A stretch of 64,000 nucleotides of DNA from Ramlibacter agri (GCF_012927085.1 NZ_JABBFX010000003.1:620001-684000), one strand, 5' to 3'. Shown: positions 26,701-33,880, numbered from the stretch's first letter. Numbers and translations are program-made. Notes: generated by a model from the sequence alone, not told the origin.

Positions 26701-27182
26701 GCACGGGCACCGACGCGAACATCGGCATCGCCTACGACGCTTACCGCAAGGACGGCTTCTCGGTGGCGCCGTATGCCAGCCTGGACCACGGCCGCTACAG
26801 CTTCGACGGCTTCACGGAGCAGGGCACGAGTGACCAGCGCCTGGTGCTGGATGGCTACGGCACGACGCGCACCACCGGCACCGTCGGTTCCGCGTTCAGC
26901 TGGCAGCAGAACCTGGGCGGCTACGCCACCCAGTTCACGGTGGACGCCGCGCTGCAAAGCGTGCTGCAGGAAGGCAACCGCGCCGTCAATGCCCGCCTGG
27001 GCATAGCCAACAATGTGCAGTTCCCGCTGACCTTCGAAAGCCGCAAGCGCGTGCTGCCGATCCTGGGGTTGGCCGGCAGCGTGGAACTGGGCAAGGGCTT
27101 CACCGCCAGCGCCTCGATCGACGCCGCGCTGTCCGGCAACCGCGACACCGGCGTGCGGGCGCAGGTGTCGAAGCAGTTCTGA
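20745..27182 (+). CDS. Giant autotransporter (type Va secretion) with ESPR signal peptide
   Basis: 2145 residues from GTG 20745 (GGAG 6-7 bp upstream). It opens with an extended signal peptide region, NHVFRVVWNAALGCWVAVAE, then basic residues, a hydrophobic core and AGVHAQ. The passenger has four copies of a GMTL.GAGIPAGT..T element (about residues 247-480), a Gly/Asn-rich block (about 625-735), an autotransporter-associated strand motif (NTYSGKTLLEGGTL, near 840), and long TLxNxG-type beta-helix repeats to about 1650. The last 260 residues or so form the 12-stranded outer-membrane barrel, ending in the usual Phe (QVSKQF). It should be a surface-exposed adhesin or biofilm factor. It stands alone, followed by a strong terminator. 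An upstream in-frame ATG at 20727 would disrupt the ESPR start. Confidence 0.93.
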   Translation: MNHVFRVVWNAALGCWVAVAETCTAHRKAARSGKAVAAALSLMLGAGVHAQTALVDGQGGSGCMVGVSNCALPTSNATYTDFHTQGGAGSGGGAGLGGVFFVNSGASLQLNNVSFEHNTVQGGDGGSTPDVTVSGAALPLADKTASVSSVTAFGVAPTIVDNAGTLMVTGATLSSSNPLIKAGNVVSVAGTDGTTTISTLSGNAVTFAQPVAIDASAIKAVSNAQWTPGGNTVTSTSFASMAPSDLATGMTVIGAGIPAGTTVTNVTRDGSNNILSVTLSNSIVVGGLGASLKFVNVGSFDASQYAKPSSLQANQISLSATGLGMAVGMTLSGDGVPAGTKVTAIDGDTVTLSNPISALSFTASLPVGTVGGNTIQLSAPDNRFTVGTAVSGTGIPPGTVITYVDPQTGALTLSNALTDIPKNLSTQSVLAQNGATLTLRSSTGLRAGMTLEGAGIPAGTTILAVNGNSVTLSAAPSGAVSGFVASSPLSTGGSLNGVGATGTRGANGSNGLNGDPVVVWITDGEGRKGSNGGNAGNGVNAAGGKGGNGGAGSAGAPFNYDLTMHTIQATKDAIANTAEAAGALATFPPNAVLSAAHIAAAAVSYADLAVAIVNLADWGAELSLGLAGRGGDGSQGGKGGNGSDFYGGGAGGNGGAGGKGALGITDGGAGGNGGNGGAGGFGAGGGSGGAGGAGGNSGNSVEGSDGSGGVAGFGGGTGSDGSGLNGGGGSGYGGAIFVRNGGTLTITGDSLFRDNTVLAGSSNNGGAAGQAAGSDIFMMKGSNVLLAPGAGHTIRIEGSIADDSTASIGTGAYAPGAGADLRIGGGGLVQLAGQNTYSGKTLLEGGTLEADVGTGINTSSSVVFSGSGAIGTLNTGNSGALLTTQDITQRAGTLPGQFAWTGAGGFAADTTGGITIDFGRTGNGSREKLVWGSSYLATNATLVFGSEYGLGSVTWKNDIDLNGQTGNIAVYDSKQVVDGQEVKDVATITGKLTNGSLRIGSAGYDGTLYLTGQNSVNAVTVNSGTVSTMGVDATGHLLAANGGSVAVNGGNLVLGDSERATSVAVAAGGQLLSAGSLAANTLDNSGVVSLLSVNAPSTIGTVGNHANGLLNVVGTTNVTGNITNDANATVLQSADMATGSVTNNGLWSVNGARTLQSTSLTGQGNFALAQAADQLTVKLDGDSSFGGTFTGAGVLVKDGNGALTLTGANTHTGGTLVNAGTLDNTGGGTLADTGVVAINAGATFRAGTADTIGDVANAGTLEVKAAQNVASLSNLQGGVAKLDADLVSSGNVVNQGTVEQSANVQAAGVDNSGTWNVNGQRAITTGALFGNANGRLNLASASDELALTQSGDSAFAGQITGQGAFVKNGTGTLTLSGASAGTGKLAVNAGAVEVIGSVASQNVQVAQGASLGVAANALSNSAALANAGTLNVRADNTVATFSNSGTVNGPGKLTAQTYQLNDGSVVNANLGTGSLTTSGNVLLNGTSDAQNVNVLADSTLTLGGAQRLAQQAAVNVDGRLVLGNGDQTVSTLAGTGKVDMNAYHLNVTNGGTFSGTLTSTNGSSLALDGAALALTGGSAVTTDALALTDGSSMTLTSGSQLNAGAAVVGTGSTLKLEDGASLSYVSLGGGGTIAAAQFDNAAGRKVAGSLTITGNFTNYGTLSPGYSPGIVTILGNYTETASLQLELAGTTPGTQHDQVRVGGTATATPSSVLTFATWNGVTPQAGNVYQVIADTNGGTKRINGAFGDVVFDADGLAGAAAPLHNAAIVLDLATGRAIATGLNNAGSTYADLGQTTAQRAAAQTLLNAATANVGTNQIDSAQDLGRTAAAVLTTSNGVQKLTPEYYGAMADYGFSVSNDATRQLMKGAATSFGQSKPVGTATLTADLQDSNLRPVSGTHLGRDELTLGGEWQVTNSTALGGLLSVSNGTLGGDYGSGKASGSALRVYGKAALTDKVTLVGGIGYGSYSYDLTRNAVTAQATGSTHGTGTDANIGIAYDAYRKDGFSVAPYASLDHGRYSFDGFTEQGTSDQRLVLDGYGTTRTTGTVGSAFSWQQNLGGYATQFTVDAALQSVLQEGNRAVNARLGIANNVQFPLTFESRKRVLPILGLAGSVELGKGFTASASIDAALSGNRDTGVRAQVSKQF
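21483..22180 (+). repeat. Four degenerate GIPAGT repeats in the autotransporter passenger
   Basis: Near 21489, 21723, 21900 and 22079 the protein repeats a pattern of about 25-30 residues: (V/A)G(M/T)x(L/V)xGxGIPxGTxxTxV followed by TLSN or TLS. Spacing is about 180-235 bp. These are protein-level repeats rather than near-identical DNA repeats, and probably mark a beta-helical or beta-prism segment near the tip of the passenger. Confidence 0.7.
22620..22950 (+). repeat. Glycine-rich low-complexity block in the autotransporter
   Basis: GGC-rich degenerate tandem units encode stretches such as GGAGGNGGAGGKGALG and GGSGGAGGAGGNSGN (about residues 625-735). A shorter similar stretch is at 22310-22400. 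The block resembles Gly-rich regions of PGRS-type surface proteins and is the part most prone to length variation and assembly error. Confidence 0.75.
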
Positions 27183-27202
27183 CGAACGGCTTCCGCCAAG
27201 CG

Positions 27203-27234
27203 AAAGGGCCACGGCGCGAGCCGTGGCCCTTTTC
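27203..27234 (+). terminator. Rho-independent terminator of the autotransporter gene
   Basis: A perfect 13-bp stem AAAGGGCCACGGC / GCCGTGGCCCTTT with a GCGA tetraloop, ending in TTTTCCCTT, 20 bp after the stop. It is the clearest intrinsic terminator in the window and isolates the autotransporter from the oxidase operon. Confidence 0.9.
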
Positions 27235-27244
27235 CCTTGGCAGC

Positions 27245-27315
27245 TTGCATTGACCGCGCTTAAGTTGTACAAAAACCTGCCGCTGTCTCGGCACGAGGCG
27301 AGCCAGCGGGTTTTT
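27245..27315 (+). promoter_or_regulatory. Promoter and inverted repeat before the oxidase operon
   Basis: TTGCAT (27245-27250) and TACAAA (27268-27273) with a 17-bp spacer make a reasonable sigma-70 promoter. Overlapping and following it is an inverted repeat: AAAAACC-tgc-CGCTG (27271-27285) against CAGCGGGTTTTT (27304-27315). It may be an operator covering the start site or, in RNA, a hairpin ending in five U. Confidence 0.45.
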
Positions 27316-27348
27316 GCACAATTCGCCTCGCGAACCTTGGGAGGTCAC

Positions 27349-27864
27349 ATGGACACTCTCGTCGGATCGCATTCGTGGAAATGGCGGGCAGTGGACTGGA
27401 CCGCCGCTGCAGTTTCCGGCCTGGCGGCCGGGGCCGTGCTGATGGTGCTGGACCTGCTGTGGTCCAGTCTCTTCAGCCCTGAGGGCCCCTGGCGAACATC
27501 GCACATGATCGCGCCGATCTTCATCGGCGACGCCACTTACCGGGCCACGGGCTACGCTTTCAGCACCGCCGTCGTCGGCGTGGCGCTGGCCGTGCACTAC
27601 GTGCTGGGCATCGCGTTCGGCCTGATCATGGCGGCCATCATGGCGCAGTTCCGGGCCGACGGCAGCCCGGGCACCGCGGCTGCCGCGGGCGGCATCCTGG
27701 GCATGGCCCTCTACCTGGTGAACTTCGACCTGCTGGTCGGCCTGGGCTTCTTCCCCTGGCTGGTCGAAATGCAGGGACCCGAAACGTTTGCCGCCCACGT
27801 GTTGTTCGGGGTCGTGGCGGCGTTGCTTTACTGGAGGCTCAAGAGAACCGAGACGGAAGGCTGA
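27349..27864 (+). CDS. Membrane protein of unknown function heading the oxidase operon
   Basis: 171 residues from ATG 27349 with GGGAGG upstream. Four hydrophobic segments are visible: AAVSGLAAGAVLMVLDLLW, AFSTAVVGVALAVHYVLGIAFGLIMAAIM, AAAAGGILGMALYLVNFDLLVG and HVLFGVVAALLYW. I do not recognise a characterised family. The gene ends 2 bp before coxM, so it is very likely part of the same transcript and may help assemble the oxidase. Confidence 0.65.
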   Translation: MDTLVGSHSWKWRAVDWTAAAVSGLAAGAVLMVLDLLWSSLFSPEGPWRTSHMIAPIFIGDATYRATGYAFSTAVVGVALAVHYVLGIAFGLIMAAIMAQFRADGSPGTAAAAGGILGMALYLVNFDLLVGLGFFPWLVEMQGPETFAAHVLFGVVAALLYWRLKRTETEG

Positions 27865-27866
27865 CC

Positions 27867-29219
27867 ATGGCCCTTGCCGTCACCTTGATCGTGCTCGCGC
27901 TCGGGTCGGTGCTGTTCCACTTCCTGAGCCCCTGGTACTTCACACCGATCGCGTCCAACTGGCACGCGATCGACACCACGATCGCCATCACCTTCTGGGT
28001 GACCGGCTTCGTGTTCGTGGCGGTCAGCCTGTTCATGGCCTGGTCGCTCATCCAATACCGCGCTCGCCCGGGCGGCCGGGCCGCCTACCAGCCGGAGAAC
28101 AAGAAGCTGGAAGGCTGGCTGCTGGTGGTGACGGCCGTCGGCGTCGCGGCCATGCTGGCGCCGGGCCTCTACGTGTGGGCGGACGTCGTGCAGGCGCCGC
28201 AGGACGCGCAGGCGGTGGAAGTGGTGGCGCAGCAATGGAACTGGGCCTACCGGCTGCCCGGCAAGGACGGCAAGCTGGGGACCGTCAACTCGCGCTACGT
28301 CACCGACGACAACCCCTTCGGCATGAACCCGGCCGACCCGAACGGCGCCGACGACGTGCTGCTGGCCACGCCCGAACTGCACGTGCCCCTGGGCAAGCCG
28401 GTCAAGCTGCTGCTGCGGTCCAAGGACGTCTTGCACGACTTCGCGGTGGCCGAGATCCGCGTCAAGATGGACATGGTCCCCGGCCTGGTCACCTACGTGT
28501 GGTTCACGCCCACCAAGGCCGGCACCTACGACATCCTGTGCGAAGAACTATGCGGCGTCGGCCACTACGCGATGCGCGGCAAGATGGTGGTGGACGAACC
28601 CGCGGCCTATTCCGCCTGGCTGGACAAGCAGCCCACCTATGCGAGCCTGCGCACCCACGTGGCCGGCGATGCCGCGGTGGGCAAGACGCTGTACGCCACC
28701 TGCGCCGCCTGCCACGGCGCCGGCGGCGAGGGCAACGTGGCGCTGAACGCGCCCAAGCTGAGCGGGCAGGGCGCCTGGTACCTGGAAAGGCAACTGCAGC
28801 ACTTCAAGGCCGGCATGCGCGGCACGCAGGACAAGGACACCTTCGGCAAGATGATGGCGCCGATGGCCGCCACCTTGCCGGACGACACGGCCATCGCCAA
28901 CGTGGTGGCCTACATCGCCACCCTGCCGGATACACCGGTGGCGCCGACGCTGAAGGGCGACATCGCCAGCGGCGCGCGCCAGTTCGCCACCTGCGCGGCC
29001 TGCCACGGCGCCAACGGCGCGGGCATCGCGGCGACGCATGCGCCGCGCCTGCACGGCATGAGCGACTGGTACATGGCCAGGCAGCTGAAGAATTTCCGCG
29101 ATGGCGTGCGCGGCGCGCACCCGCAGGACCCCTATGGAAACCAGATGGCATTGGTCGCCGGGATGTTGAACGACGATGCCGACATCGGCAACGTCCTGGC
29201 GTACATCAACTCGCGTTGA
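27867..29219 (+). CDS. coxM: Cytochrome c oxidase subunit II with two fused cytochrome c domains
   Basis: 450 residues. Three N-terminal hydrophobic segments are followed by a cupredoxin domain whose CuA site is C225-EEL-C229-GVG-H233-YA-M236. Two class I cytochrome c domains follow, with haem motifs CAACH at 279-283 and 376-380. The protein therefore takes electrons through two covalently bound haems to CuA, making this a caa3-like (di-haem) oxidase rather than a plain aa3 enzyme. The gene set resembles the alternative oxidase coxMNOP of Bradyrhizobium; the symbol follows that resemblance. It sits 16 bp before subunit I. Confidence 0.92.
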   Translation: MALAVTLIVLALGSVLFHFLSPWYFTPIASNWHAIDTTIAITFWVTGFVFVAVSLFMAWSLIQYRARPGGRAAYQPENKKLEGWLLVVTAVGVAAMLAPGLYVWADVVQAPQDAQAVEVVAQQWNWAYRLPGKDGKLGTVNSRYVTDDNPFGMNPADPNGADDVLLATPELHVPLGKPVKLLLRSKDVLHDFAVAEIRVKMDMVPGLVTYVWFTPTKAGTYDILCEELCGVGHYAMRGKMVVDEPAAYSAWLDKQPTYASLRTHVAGDAAVGKTLYATCAACHGAGGEGNVALNAPKLSGQGAWYLERQLQHFKAGMRGTQDKDTFGKMMAPMAATLPDDTAIANVVAYIATLPDTPVAPTLKGDIASGARQFATCAACHGANGAGIAATHAPRLHGMSDWYMARQLKNFRDGVRGAHPQDPYGNQMALVAGMLNDDADIGNVLAYINSR

Positions 29220-29235
29220 TCCGAGCGGAGGCTGC

Positions 29236-31053
29236 ATGGCTGTCACCCACGTTGCGCACGACGAGTCGGATTTCGCACCGCCCGCGGAGGTGGCGGAAGT
29301 CCACCTCTACCACCCGAAAACCTTCATCGGCAAGTACGTCTGGAGCCAGGACGCCAAGGTCATCGCCATCCAGTACGGGTTGACGGCCATGGCGATCGGG
29401 CTGGTGGCGCTGGTGTTCTCGTGGTTGATGCGCCTGCAGCTCGGGTTTCCCAGCCACGCCGGCTTCGTGACGCCCAGCGTCTACCTGCAGCTGGTGAGCA
29501 TGCACGGGATGATCATGGTGATCTACCTGCTCACCGCGCTGTTCCTGGGCGGCTTCGGCAACTACCTGATCCCGCTGATGGTGGGCGCGCGGGACATGGT
29601 GTTCCCGTACGTCAACATGGTCAGCTACTGGGTGTACCTGCTGGCGGTGCTGCTGCTGGTGGCGAGCTTCTTCGTGCCGGGCGGCCCCACCGGCGCCGGC
29701 TGGACCCTCTATCCGCCGCAGGCCATCCTGGACGGCACGCCGGGCGCGAACTGGGGCATCCTGCTGATGCTGGTCTCGCTCGGGGTGTTCGTCATCGGCT
29801 TCACCATGGGCGGCCTGAACTACGTGGTGACGGTGCTGCAGGCCCGCACCCGCGGCATGACGCTGATGCGGCTGCCGCTGACGGTGTGGGGCATCTTCAC
29901 GGCGACGGTGCTGGCGCTGCTGGCCTTTCCGGCCTTGTTCGTCAGCGCCATCATGATGTTCCTGGACCAGACCTTGGGCACCAGCTTCTTCATGCCGGCG
30001 CTGGTGTCCAAGGGCCAGCAGCTGAACTACTCGGGCGGCAACCCGCTGCTGTTCCAGCACCTGTTCTGGTTCTTCGGCCACCCCGAGGTGTACATCGTGG
30101 CGCTGCCGGCCTTCGGCATCGTGTCCGACCTGGTCTCCACCCACGCGCGCAAGAACATCTTCGGCTACCGGCAGATGGTGTGGGCCATCCTGATCATCGC
30201 GGGGCTCAGCTTCATCGTGTGGGCGCACCACATGTACGTGAGCGGCATGAACCCGTACTTCGGCTTCTTCTTCGCCACCACGACCTTGCTGATCGCGATC
30301 CCGACGGCCATCAAGGTCTACAACTGGGTGCTCACGCTCTACAAGGGCAACATCCACTTCACGGTGCCGATGCTGTTCGCCATCGCGTTCATCTTCACCT
30401 TCGTCAACGGCGGCCTGTCGGGCCTGTTCCTCGGCAACGTGGTGGTGGACCTGCCGCTGTCGGACACCATGTTCGTCGTCGCGCACTTCCACATGGTGAT
30501 GGGCATTGCGCCGGTGCTCGTGGTGTTCGGCGCCATCTACCACTGGTACCCCAAGATCACCGGGCGGATGCTCGATGACGGCATGGGCAAGCTGCATTTC
30601 TGGGTGACCTTCATCGGGACCTACGCCATCTTCTACCCGATGCACTACCTGGGCTTCATGGGCATCCCGCGGCGCTACTTCGCGATCGGCGGCACCAGCT
30701 TCATCCCCGAGTCGGCGCACCTGCTCAATGCCTGGATCTCGCTGGCGGCCTTCGTGGTGGGTGCCGCGCAGATGGTGTTCCTGTTCAACCTGGCCCACAG
30801 CTACTTCCGCGGCCGGCCCTCGGGGCCGAACCCCTGGGGCGCGACGACGCTGGAATGGCAGACGCCGGAGACGCCGCCCAGGCACGGCAACTTCGGCGCG
30901 GAGCTGCCGGCCGTGTACCGCTGGCCCTACGACTACGGCGTGCCGGGCGTGAAGGTCGACTACATCCCGCAGAACGTGCCGCCGTCCGAGGTGGGCGCCG
31001 AAGCCTGGGTGAAGGTGGACCAGCCGCTGGCCAACGGGGGCCTGCCGGCATGA
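29236..31053 (+). CDS. coxN: Cytochrome c oxidase subunit I (haem-copper)
   Basis: 605 residues, 12 or more helices. The haem a ligand His is in HGMIMVIYLLTALF; FFGHPEVYIVALPAFG carries the CuB His, the cross-linked Tyr and the D-channel Glu (A1-type); WAHHMYVSGMNPYFG has two further CuB His; VAHFHMVMG has the two haem ligands. The D-channel entry loop reads MVGARDMVFPYVNMVSYW, with the Asp and Asn residues kept. It reduces oxygen to water while pumping protons in the cytoplasmic membrane. ATG 29236 is used; an in-frame ATG at 29176 lies inside coxM. It overlaps the next gene by 4 bp. Confidence 0.95.
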   Translation: MAVTHVAHDESDFAPPAEVAEVHLYHPKTFIGKYVWSQDAKVIAIQYGLTAMAIGLVALVFSWLMRLQLGFPSHAGFVTPSVYLQLVSMHGMIMVIYLLTALFLGGFGNYLIPLMVGARDMVFPYVNMVSYWVYLLAVLLLVASFFVPGGPTGAGWTLYPPQAILDGTPGANWGILLMLVSLGVFVIGFTMGGLNYVVTVLQARTRGMTLMRLPLTVWGIFTATVLALLAFPALFVSAIMMFLDQTLGTSFFMPALVSKGQQLNYSGGNPLLFQHLFWFFGHPEVYIVALPAFGIVSDLVSTHARKNIFGYRQMVWAILIIAGLSFIVWAHHMYVSGMNPYFGFFFATTTLLIAIPTAIKVYNWVLTLYKGNIHFTVPMLFAIAFIFTFVNGGLSGLFLGNVVVDLPLSDTMFVVAHFHMVMGIAPVLVVFGAIYHWYPKITGRMLDDGMGKLHFWVTFIGTYAIFYPMHYLGFMGIPRRYFAIGGTSFIPESAHLLNAWISLAAFVVGAAQMVFLFNLAHSYFRGRPSGPNPWGATTLEWQTPETPPRHGNFGAELPAVYRWPYDYGVPGVKVDYIPQNVPPSEVGAEAWVKVDQPLANGGLPA

Positions 31054-31739
31054 CCATCGGCCTGGTCTTCCTGTCGCTGCTGATGTTCGCCATCGTCTGG
31101 TGGCTGTTCCGGCAGAGCCTGCACGTGCAGCCCTGGGTGGCCTTGCCCGAGGGCGCGGCCGTGCCGCCCATTCCGTCGCCGGCCAAGATGGCACTGTGGA
31201 TCTTCCTGTGCGTCGCCAGTTCGCTGTTCGTGCTGTTCGTCAGCTCCTACAGCATGCGCCTGGGCCTGGCCGACTGGACGCCGCTGCCGCGGCCGCGCCT
31301 GCTGCTGCTGAACACGGCCTTCCTGGCCGGCGCCAGCGTGGCGATGGAGTGGACGGTGCGCGCGGCCAAGCGCGGCGACGCCGCCCGCGTGCAAAGCGGC
31401 CTGAGCGCGAGCGGCCTGCTGACCATCGCCTTCGTCGCCGGCCAACTGGTCGTGTGGAAGCAGCTGCGTGAAGCCGGCTACTTCGTCAGCACCGACGCCG
31501 CCACCGCCTTCTTCTTCCTGTTCACCGCCATCCACGGCCTGCACGTGCTGGGCGGCCTGGTCGCCTGGGCCCGGGCCTCGCTGCGGGCCTGGCGTGGCGG
31601 CGACCCGGCGCGCACGCGGCTGGCCGTGGAGCTTTGCCGGACCTACTGGCACTACCTGCTCGCCGTGTGGGTGGTGCTTTACACGCTGCTCGTGTCCAAC
31701 GACCTCGGGCTGGCGATCTGCTCGTCGGCCACCTTGTGA
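31050..31739 (+). CDS. coxO: Cytochrome c oxidase subunit III-like protein (first copy)
   Basis: 229 residues, about six helices. Beginning with TIGLVFLSLLMFAIVWWLF, it has the subunit III features SPAKMALWIFL..., TAFFFLFTAIHGLHVLGGLVAW and a late CRTYWHYLLAVWVVLYTLL where the helix-7 His normally lies. It differs from the second copy 12 bp downstream, so the operon encodes two distinct CoxC/CtaE-family proteins, as in coxOP of Bradyrhizobium. Confidence 0.85.
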   Translation: MTIGLVFLSLLMFAIVWWLFRQSLHVQPWVALPEGAAVPPIPSPAKMALWIFLCVASSLFVLFVSSYSMRLGLADWTPLPRPRLLLLNTAFLAGASVAMEWTVRAAKRGDAARVQSGLSASGLLTIAFVAGQLVVWKQLREAGYFVSTDAATAFFFLFTAIHGLHVLGGLVAWARASLRAWRGGDPARTRLAVELCRTYWHYLLAVWVVLYTLLVSNDLGLAICSSATL

Positions 31740-31751
31740 GGAGCCCCCGAA

Positions 31752-32459
31752 ATGGCGAACCACACCGGAACACTCCCTGGCCGCGAAGGCTGGCAAAGCG
31801 TCGTTTCCGACGCGGCCTCGGACCAGCGCATGTTCAAGGACGTGCCCTGGGGCAAGCCGATGATGTGGATCTTCCTGCTGAGCGACACCTTCATCTTCGG
31901 CAGCTTCCTCATCTCGTACATGACGGTGCGCATGTCGACCACGCAGCCGTGGCCGAACCCGAGCGAGGTGTTCGGCCTGACGGTGTTCGGCCGCGAGGTG
32001 CCGCTGCTGCTGATCGCGATCATGACCTTCGTGCTGATCACGAGCAGTGGCACGATGGCGCTGGCCGTCAACTTCGGCTACCGCAAGGACCGGCAGAAGA
32101 CCTTCGGCCTGCTGCTGGCCACCGCGGCGCTGGGCGCCACCTTCGTCAGCATGCAGGCCTTCGAGTGGACCAAGCTGATCCTGGAAGGCGTGCGGCCCTG
32201 GGGCAACCCCTGGGGCGCGCCGCAGTTCGGCTCGGCCTTCTTCATGATCACCGGCTTCCACGGCACGCACGTGACCATCGGCGTGATCTTCCTGTGCATC
32301 GTCGCGACCAAGGTGATCCGCGGCGACCTGGACCACGAGCGCCCCGGCTTCCTGACCGGGCGCAAGGGCAACTACGAGATCGTCGAGATCCTGGGCCTGT
32401 ACTGGCACTTCGTGGACCTGGTCTGGGTCTTCATCTTCGCCTTCTTCTACCTCTGGTGA
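31752..32459 (+). CDS. coxP: Cytochrome c oxidase subunit III family protein (second copy)
   Basis: 235 residues. Segments GKPMMWIFLLSDTFIFGSFLISYM, SAFFMITGFHGTHVTIGVIFL and a terminal GLYWHFVDLVWVFIFAFFYLW define the CoxC family; the acidic EVFGLTV loop and FEWTK also fit. Subunit III stabilises subunit I and its D-channel. Eight bp separate it from the subunit IV gene. Confidence 0.88.
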   Translation: MANHTGTLPGREGWQSVVSDAASDQRMFKDVPWGKPMMWIFLLSDTFIFGSFLISYMTVRMSTTQPWPNPSEVFGLTVFGREVPLLLIAIMTFVLITSSGTMALAVNFGYRKDRQKTFGLLLATAALGATFVSMQAFEWTKLILEGVRPWGNPWGAPQFGSAFFMITGFHGTHVTIGVIFLCIVATKVIRGDLDHERPGFLTGRKGNYEIVEILGLYWHFVDLVWVFIFAFFYLW

Positions 32460-32466
32460 GGCCAGC

Positions 32467-32868
32467 ATGGAACACGTCGAACACGCCCCCGGGCTGGCGC
32501 CCGCCAGCGAGCCGGAAGCGCACGCCAAGGGCCAGCAGCATCCGCTGGGCATCTACTTCAAGATCTGGGGCCTGCTGTTCGTGCTGAGCACGGCGTCCTA
32601 CCTGGTCGACTACTTCCACGTGCAGGGCATGTTGCGCTGGACGCTCATCATCGTCTTCATGCTGCTGAAGGCCGGGCTGATCGTCGCCGTCTTCATGCAC
32701 ATGATGTGGGAGCGCCTGGCGCTCATGTACGCGATCATCGTCCCGCCGCTGCTGCTGGTCACGCTGGTGGCCATCGGCGCGCTGGAGGCCGATTACACCT
32801 TCCTGACGCGGGGCGCTTTCTTCTCCCCGCAGGAAAAGGCGCCGCCGCCGGTGGCCGCCAAGCATTGA
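32467..32868 (+). CDS. Cytochrome c oxidase subunit IV family protein
   Basis: 133 residues. A His/Glu-rich soluble start (EHVEHAPGLAPASEPEAHAKG) precedes three helices: IYFKIWGLLFVLSTASYLV, LRWTLIIVFMLLKAGLIVAVFMHMMWE and YAIIVPPLLLVTLVAIG. KAGLIVAVFMHM is the CtaF/CoxD-type signature. Such small subunits assist assembly of quinol and cytochrome oxidases. Confidence 0.83.
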   Translation: MEHVEHAPGLAPASEPEAHAKGQQHPLGIYFKIWGLLFVLSTASYLVDYFHVQGMLRWTLIIVFMLLKAGLIVAVFMHMMWERLALMYAIIVPPLLLVTLVAIGALEADYTFLTRGAFFSPQEKAPPPVAAKH

Positions 32869-32883
32869 AACTGGAGGTCGACC

Positions 32884-33399
32884 ATGCATTCCCGGATCTA
32901 TTGGCTGCTGCCCGACGTGGAGAGCGCGCGGGCGACGATGAACGACCTCCTGCTGGCCCGCGTCGAGTACCGCCACATGCATTTCGTGGCGCGCGAGGGC
33001 ACCGACATGCGCGGCCTGCACGAAGCCAACGTGTTGCAGACATCCGACGTCGTGCGCTCGGCGGAAATGGGCCTGATCATCGGGGCCTCGGTGGGGGGCC
33101 TGCTGGGCGCCCTGGTGGCCGTGCATTACCCGATCACGGGCTACGAGCCGCAATGGGGCATCGCCGCCGGCCTGGCCGCCGGGGGCGCCGTTTTCGGCGT
33201 CTGGACGTCCACCATGATCGGCGTTTCCACGCCCAGCAAGCGCCTGCAGCGCTTCCAGAAGGAGATCGAGGACGGCAAGATCCTGCTGATGGTCGACTCC
33301 CTGATGTGGCGGGTGAAGGAGATCGAGGACCGCCTGCGGGCCCAGCACCCCGAAGCCCACCTGGAAGGCACCGAACCGGACGTGCCGGCTTTTCCCTGA
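32884..33399 (+). CDS. DUF1269-like membrane protein
   Basis: 171 residues. A soluble start (YWLLPDVESARATMNDLLLARV), a central hydrophobic Gly-rich hairpin (MGLIIGASVGGLLGALVAV and WGIAAGLAAGGAVFGVWTSTMIG) and a charged helical tail (FQKEIEDGKILLMVDSLMWRVKEIEDRL). This matches proteins annotated as DUF1269 or 'magnesium transporter' in Burkholderiales; no transport activity is evident. Being 15 bp after the subunit IV gene, it is probably the last gene of the oxidase operon. Confidence 0.65.
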   Translation: MHSRIYWLLPDVESARATMNDLLLARVEYRHMHFVAREGTDMRGLHEANVLQTSDVVRSAEMGLIIGASVGGLLGALVAVHYPITGYEPQWGIAAGLAAGGAVFGVWTSTMIGVSTPSKRLQRFQKEIEDGKILLMVDSLMWRVKEIEDRLRAQHPEAHLEGTEPDVPAFP

Positions 33400-33510
33400 A
33401 AGCCAGCGGAAAAAACATGGGACGGTGGTCGCGGGCGCTGTCAAGCCCCCCGGCCGCTCCCGTAGGTGATCTCCAGAAGTTTCGGGCATTTTCTGTCAGG
33501 GTATTGGACA

Positions 33511-33738
33511 ATGCCGCCCATGTCGAAAAACGCAGTAGTACAGGCCCCTGAAGTCGAAGAACTGGACCTCCTGATCGAGGATGCCGCCCACCTGACCGCC
33601 AAAGAGCTGGAACAGGAGCGAAAAGCCAAGCTGGAGGAACTGAAGAAGCGCAGCTGGATGACGCACAGCGCCGAACAGCTGGCTGAACGCATTCCCGTCT
33701 CCGTCTTCGCCATGGGCAACCTCGCTACGGGTACCTGA
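33511..33738 (+). CDS. Small conserved-looking protein of unknown function
   Basis: 75 residues from ATG 33511 (72 from ATG 33520). It is acidic then basic and helical: EVEELDLLIEDAAHLTAKEL, then QERKAKLEELKKRSWMTHSAEQLAERIP. No family is recognised and no membrane segment is seen. No ribosome-binding site precedes either ATG, so initiation may be leaderless. The helical, charged composition suggests a real protein rather than a random frame. Confidence 0.5.
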   Translation: MPPMSKNAVVQAPEVEELDLLIEDAAHLTAKELEQERKAKLEELKKRSWMTHSAEQLAERIPVSVFAMGNLATGT

Positions 33739-33880
33739 GCCAGGGCCTTAAGCCCGATCCCTCCTTGTCTCCCGCGCACGGCGCGGGCCTGGCGTCAAGC
33801 CGGGCTCGCGCCGCGCTCATTTCCGCCCGTGGGTCCGGATCCGGCCAGCCCGCCGCGCAACGCGGCGCTACGCTGGGCCG

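Noticed and set aside
20607..27272. A 2221-codon open frame antisense to the whole autotransporter gene
   Set aside because: It has the Ala/Gly/Arg/Val/His-rich composition expected of the complement of GC-rich codons, no recognisable domain and no ribosome-binding site; the sense frame has a complete ESPR-to-barrel architecture.
33739..33880. The 142-bp gap before the 2-oxoglutarate oxygenase gene as a small RNA locus
   Set aside because: I see no promoter-terminator pair and no convincing hairpin with a T-run.
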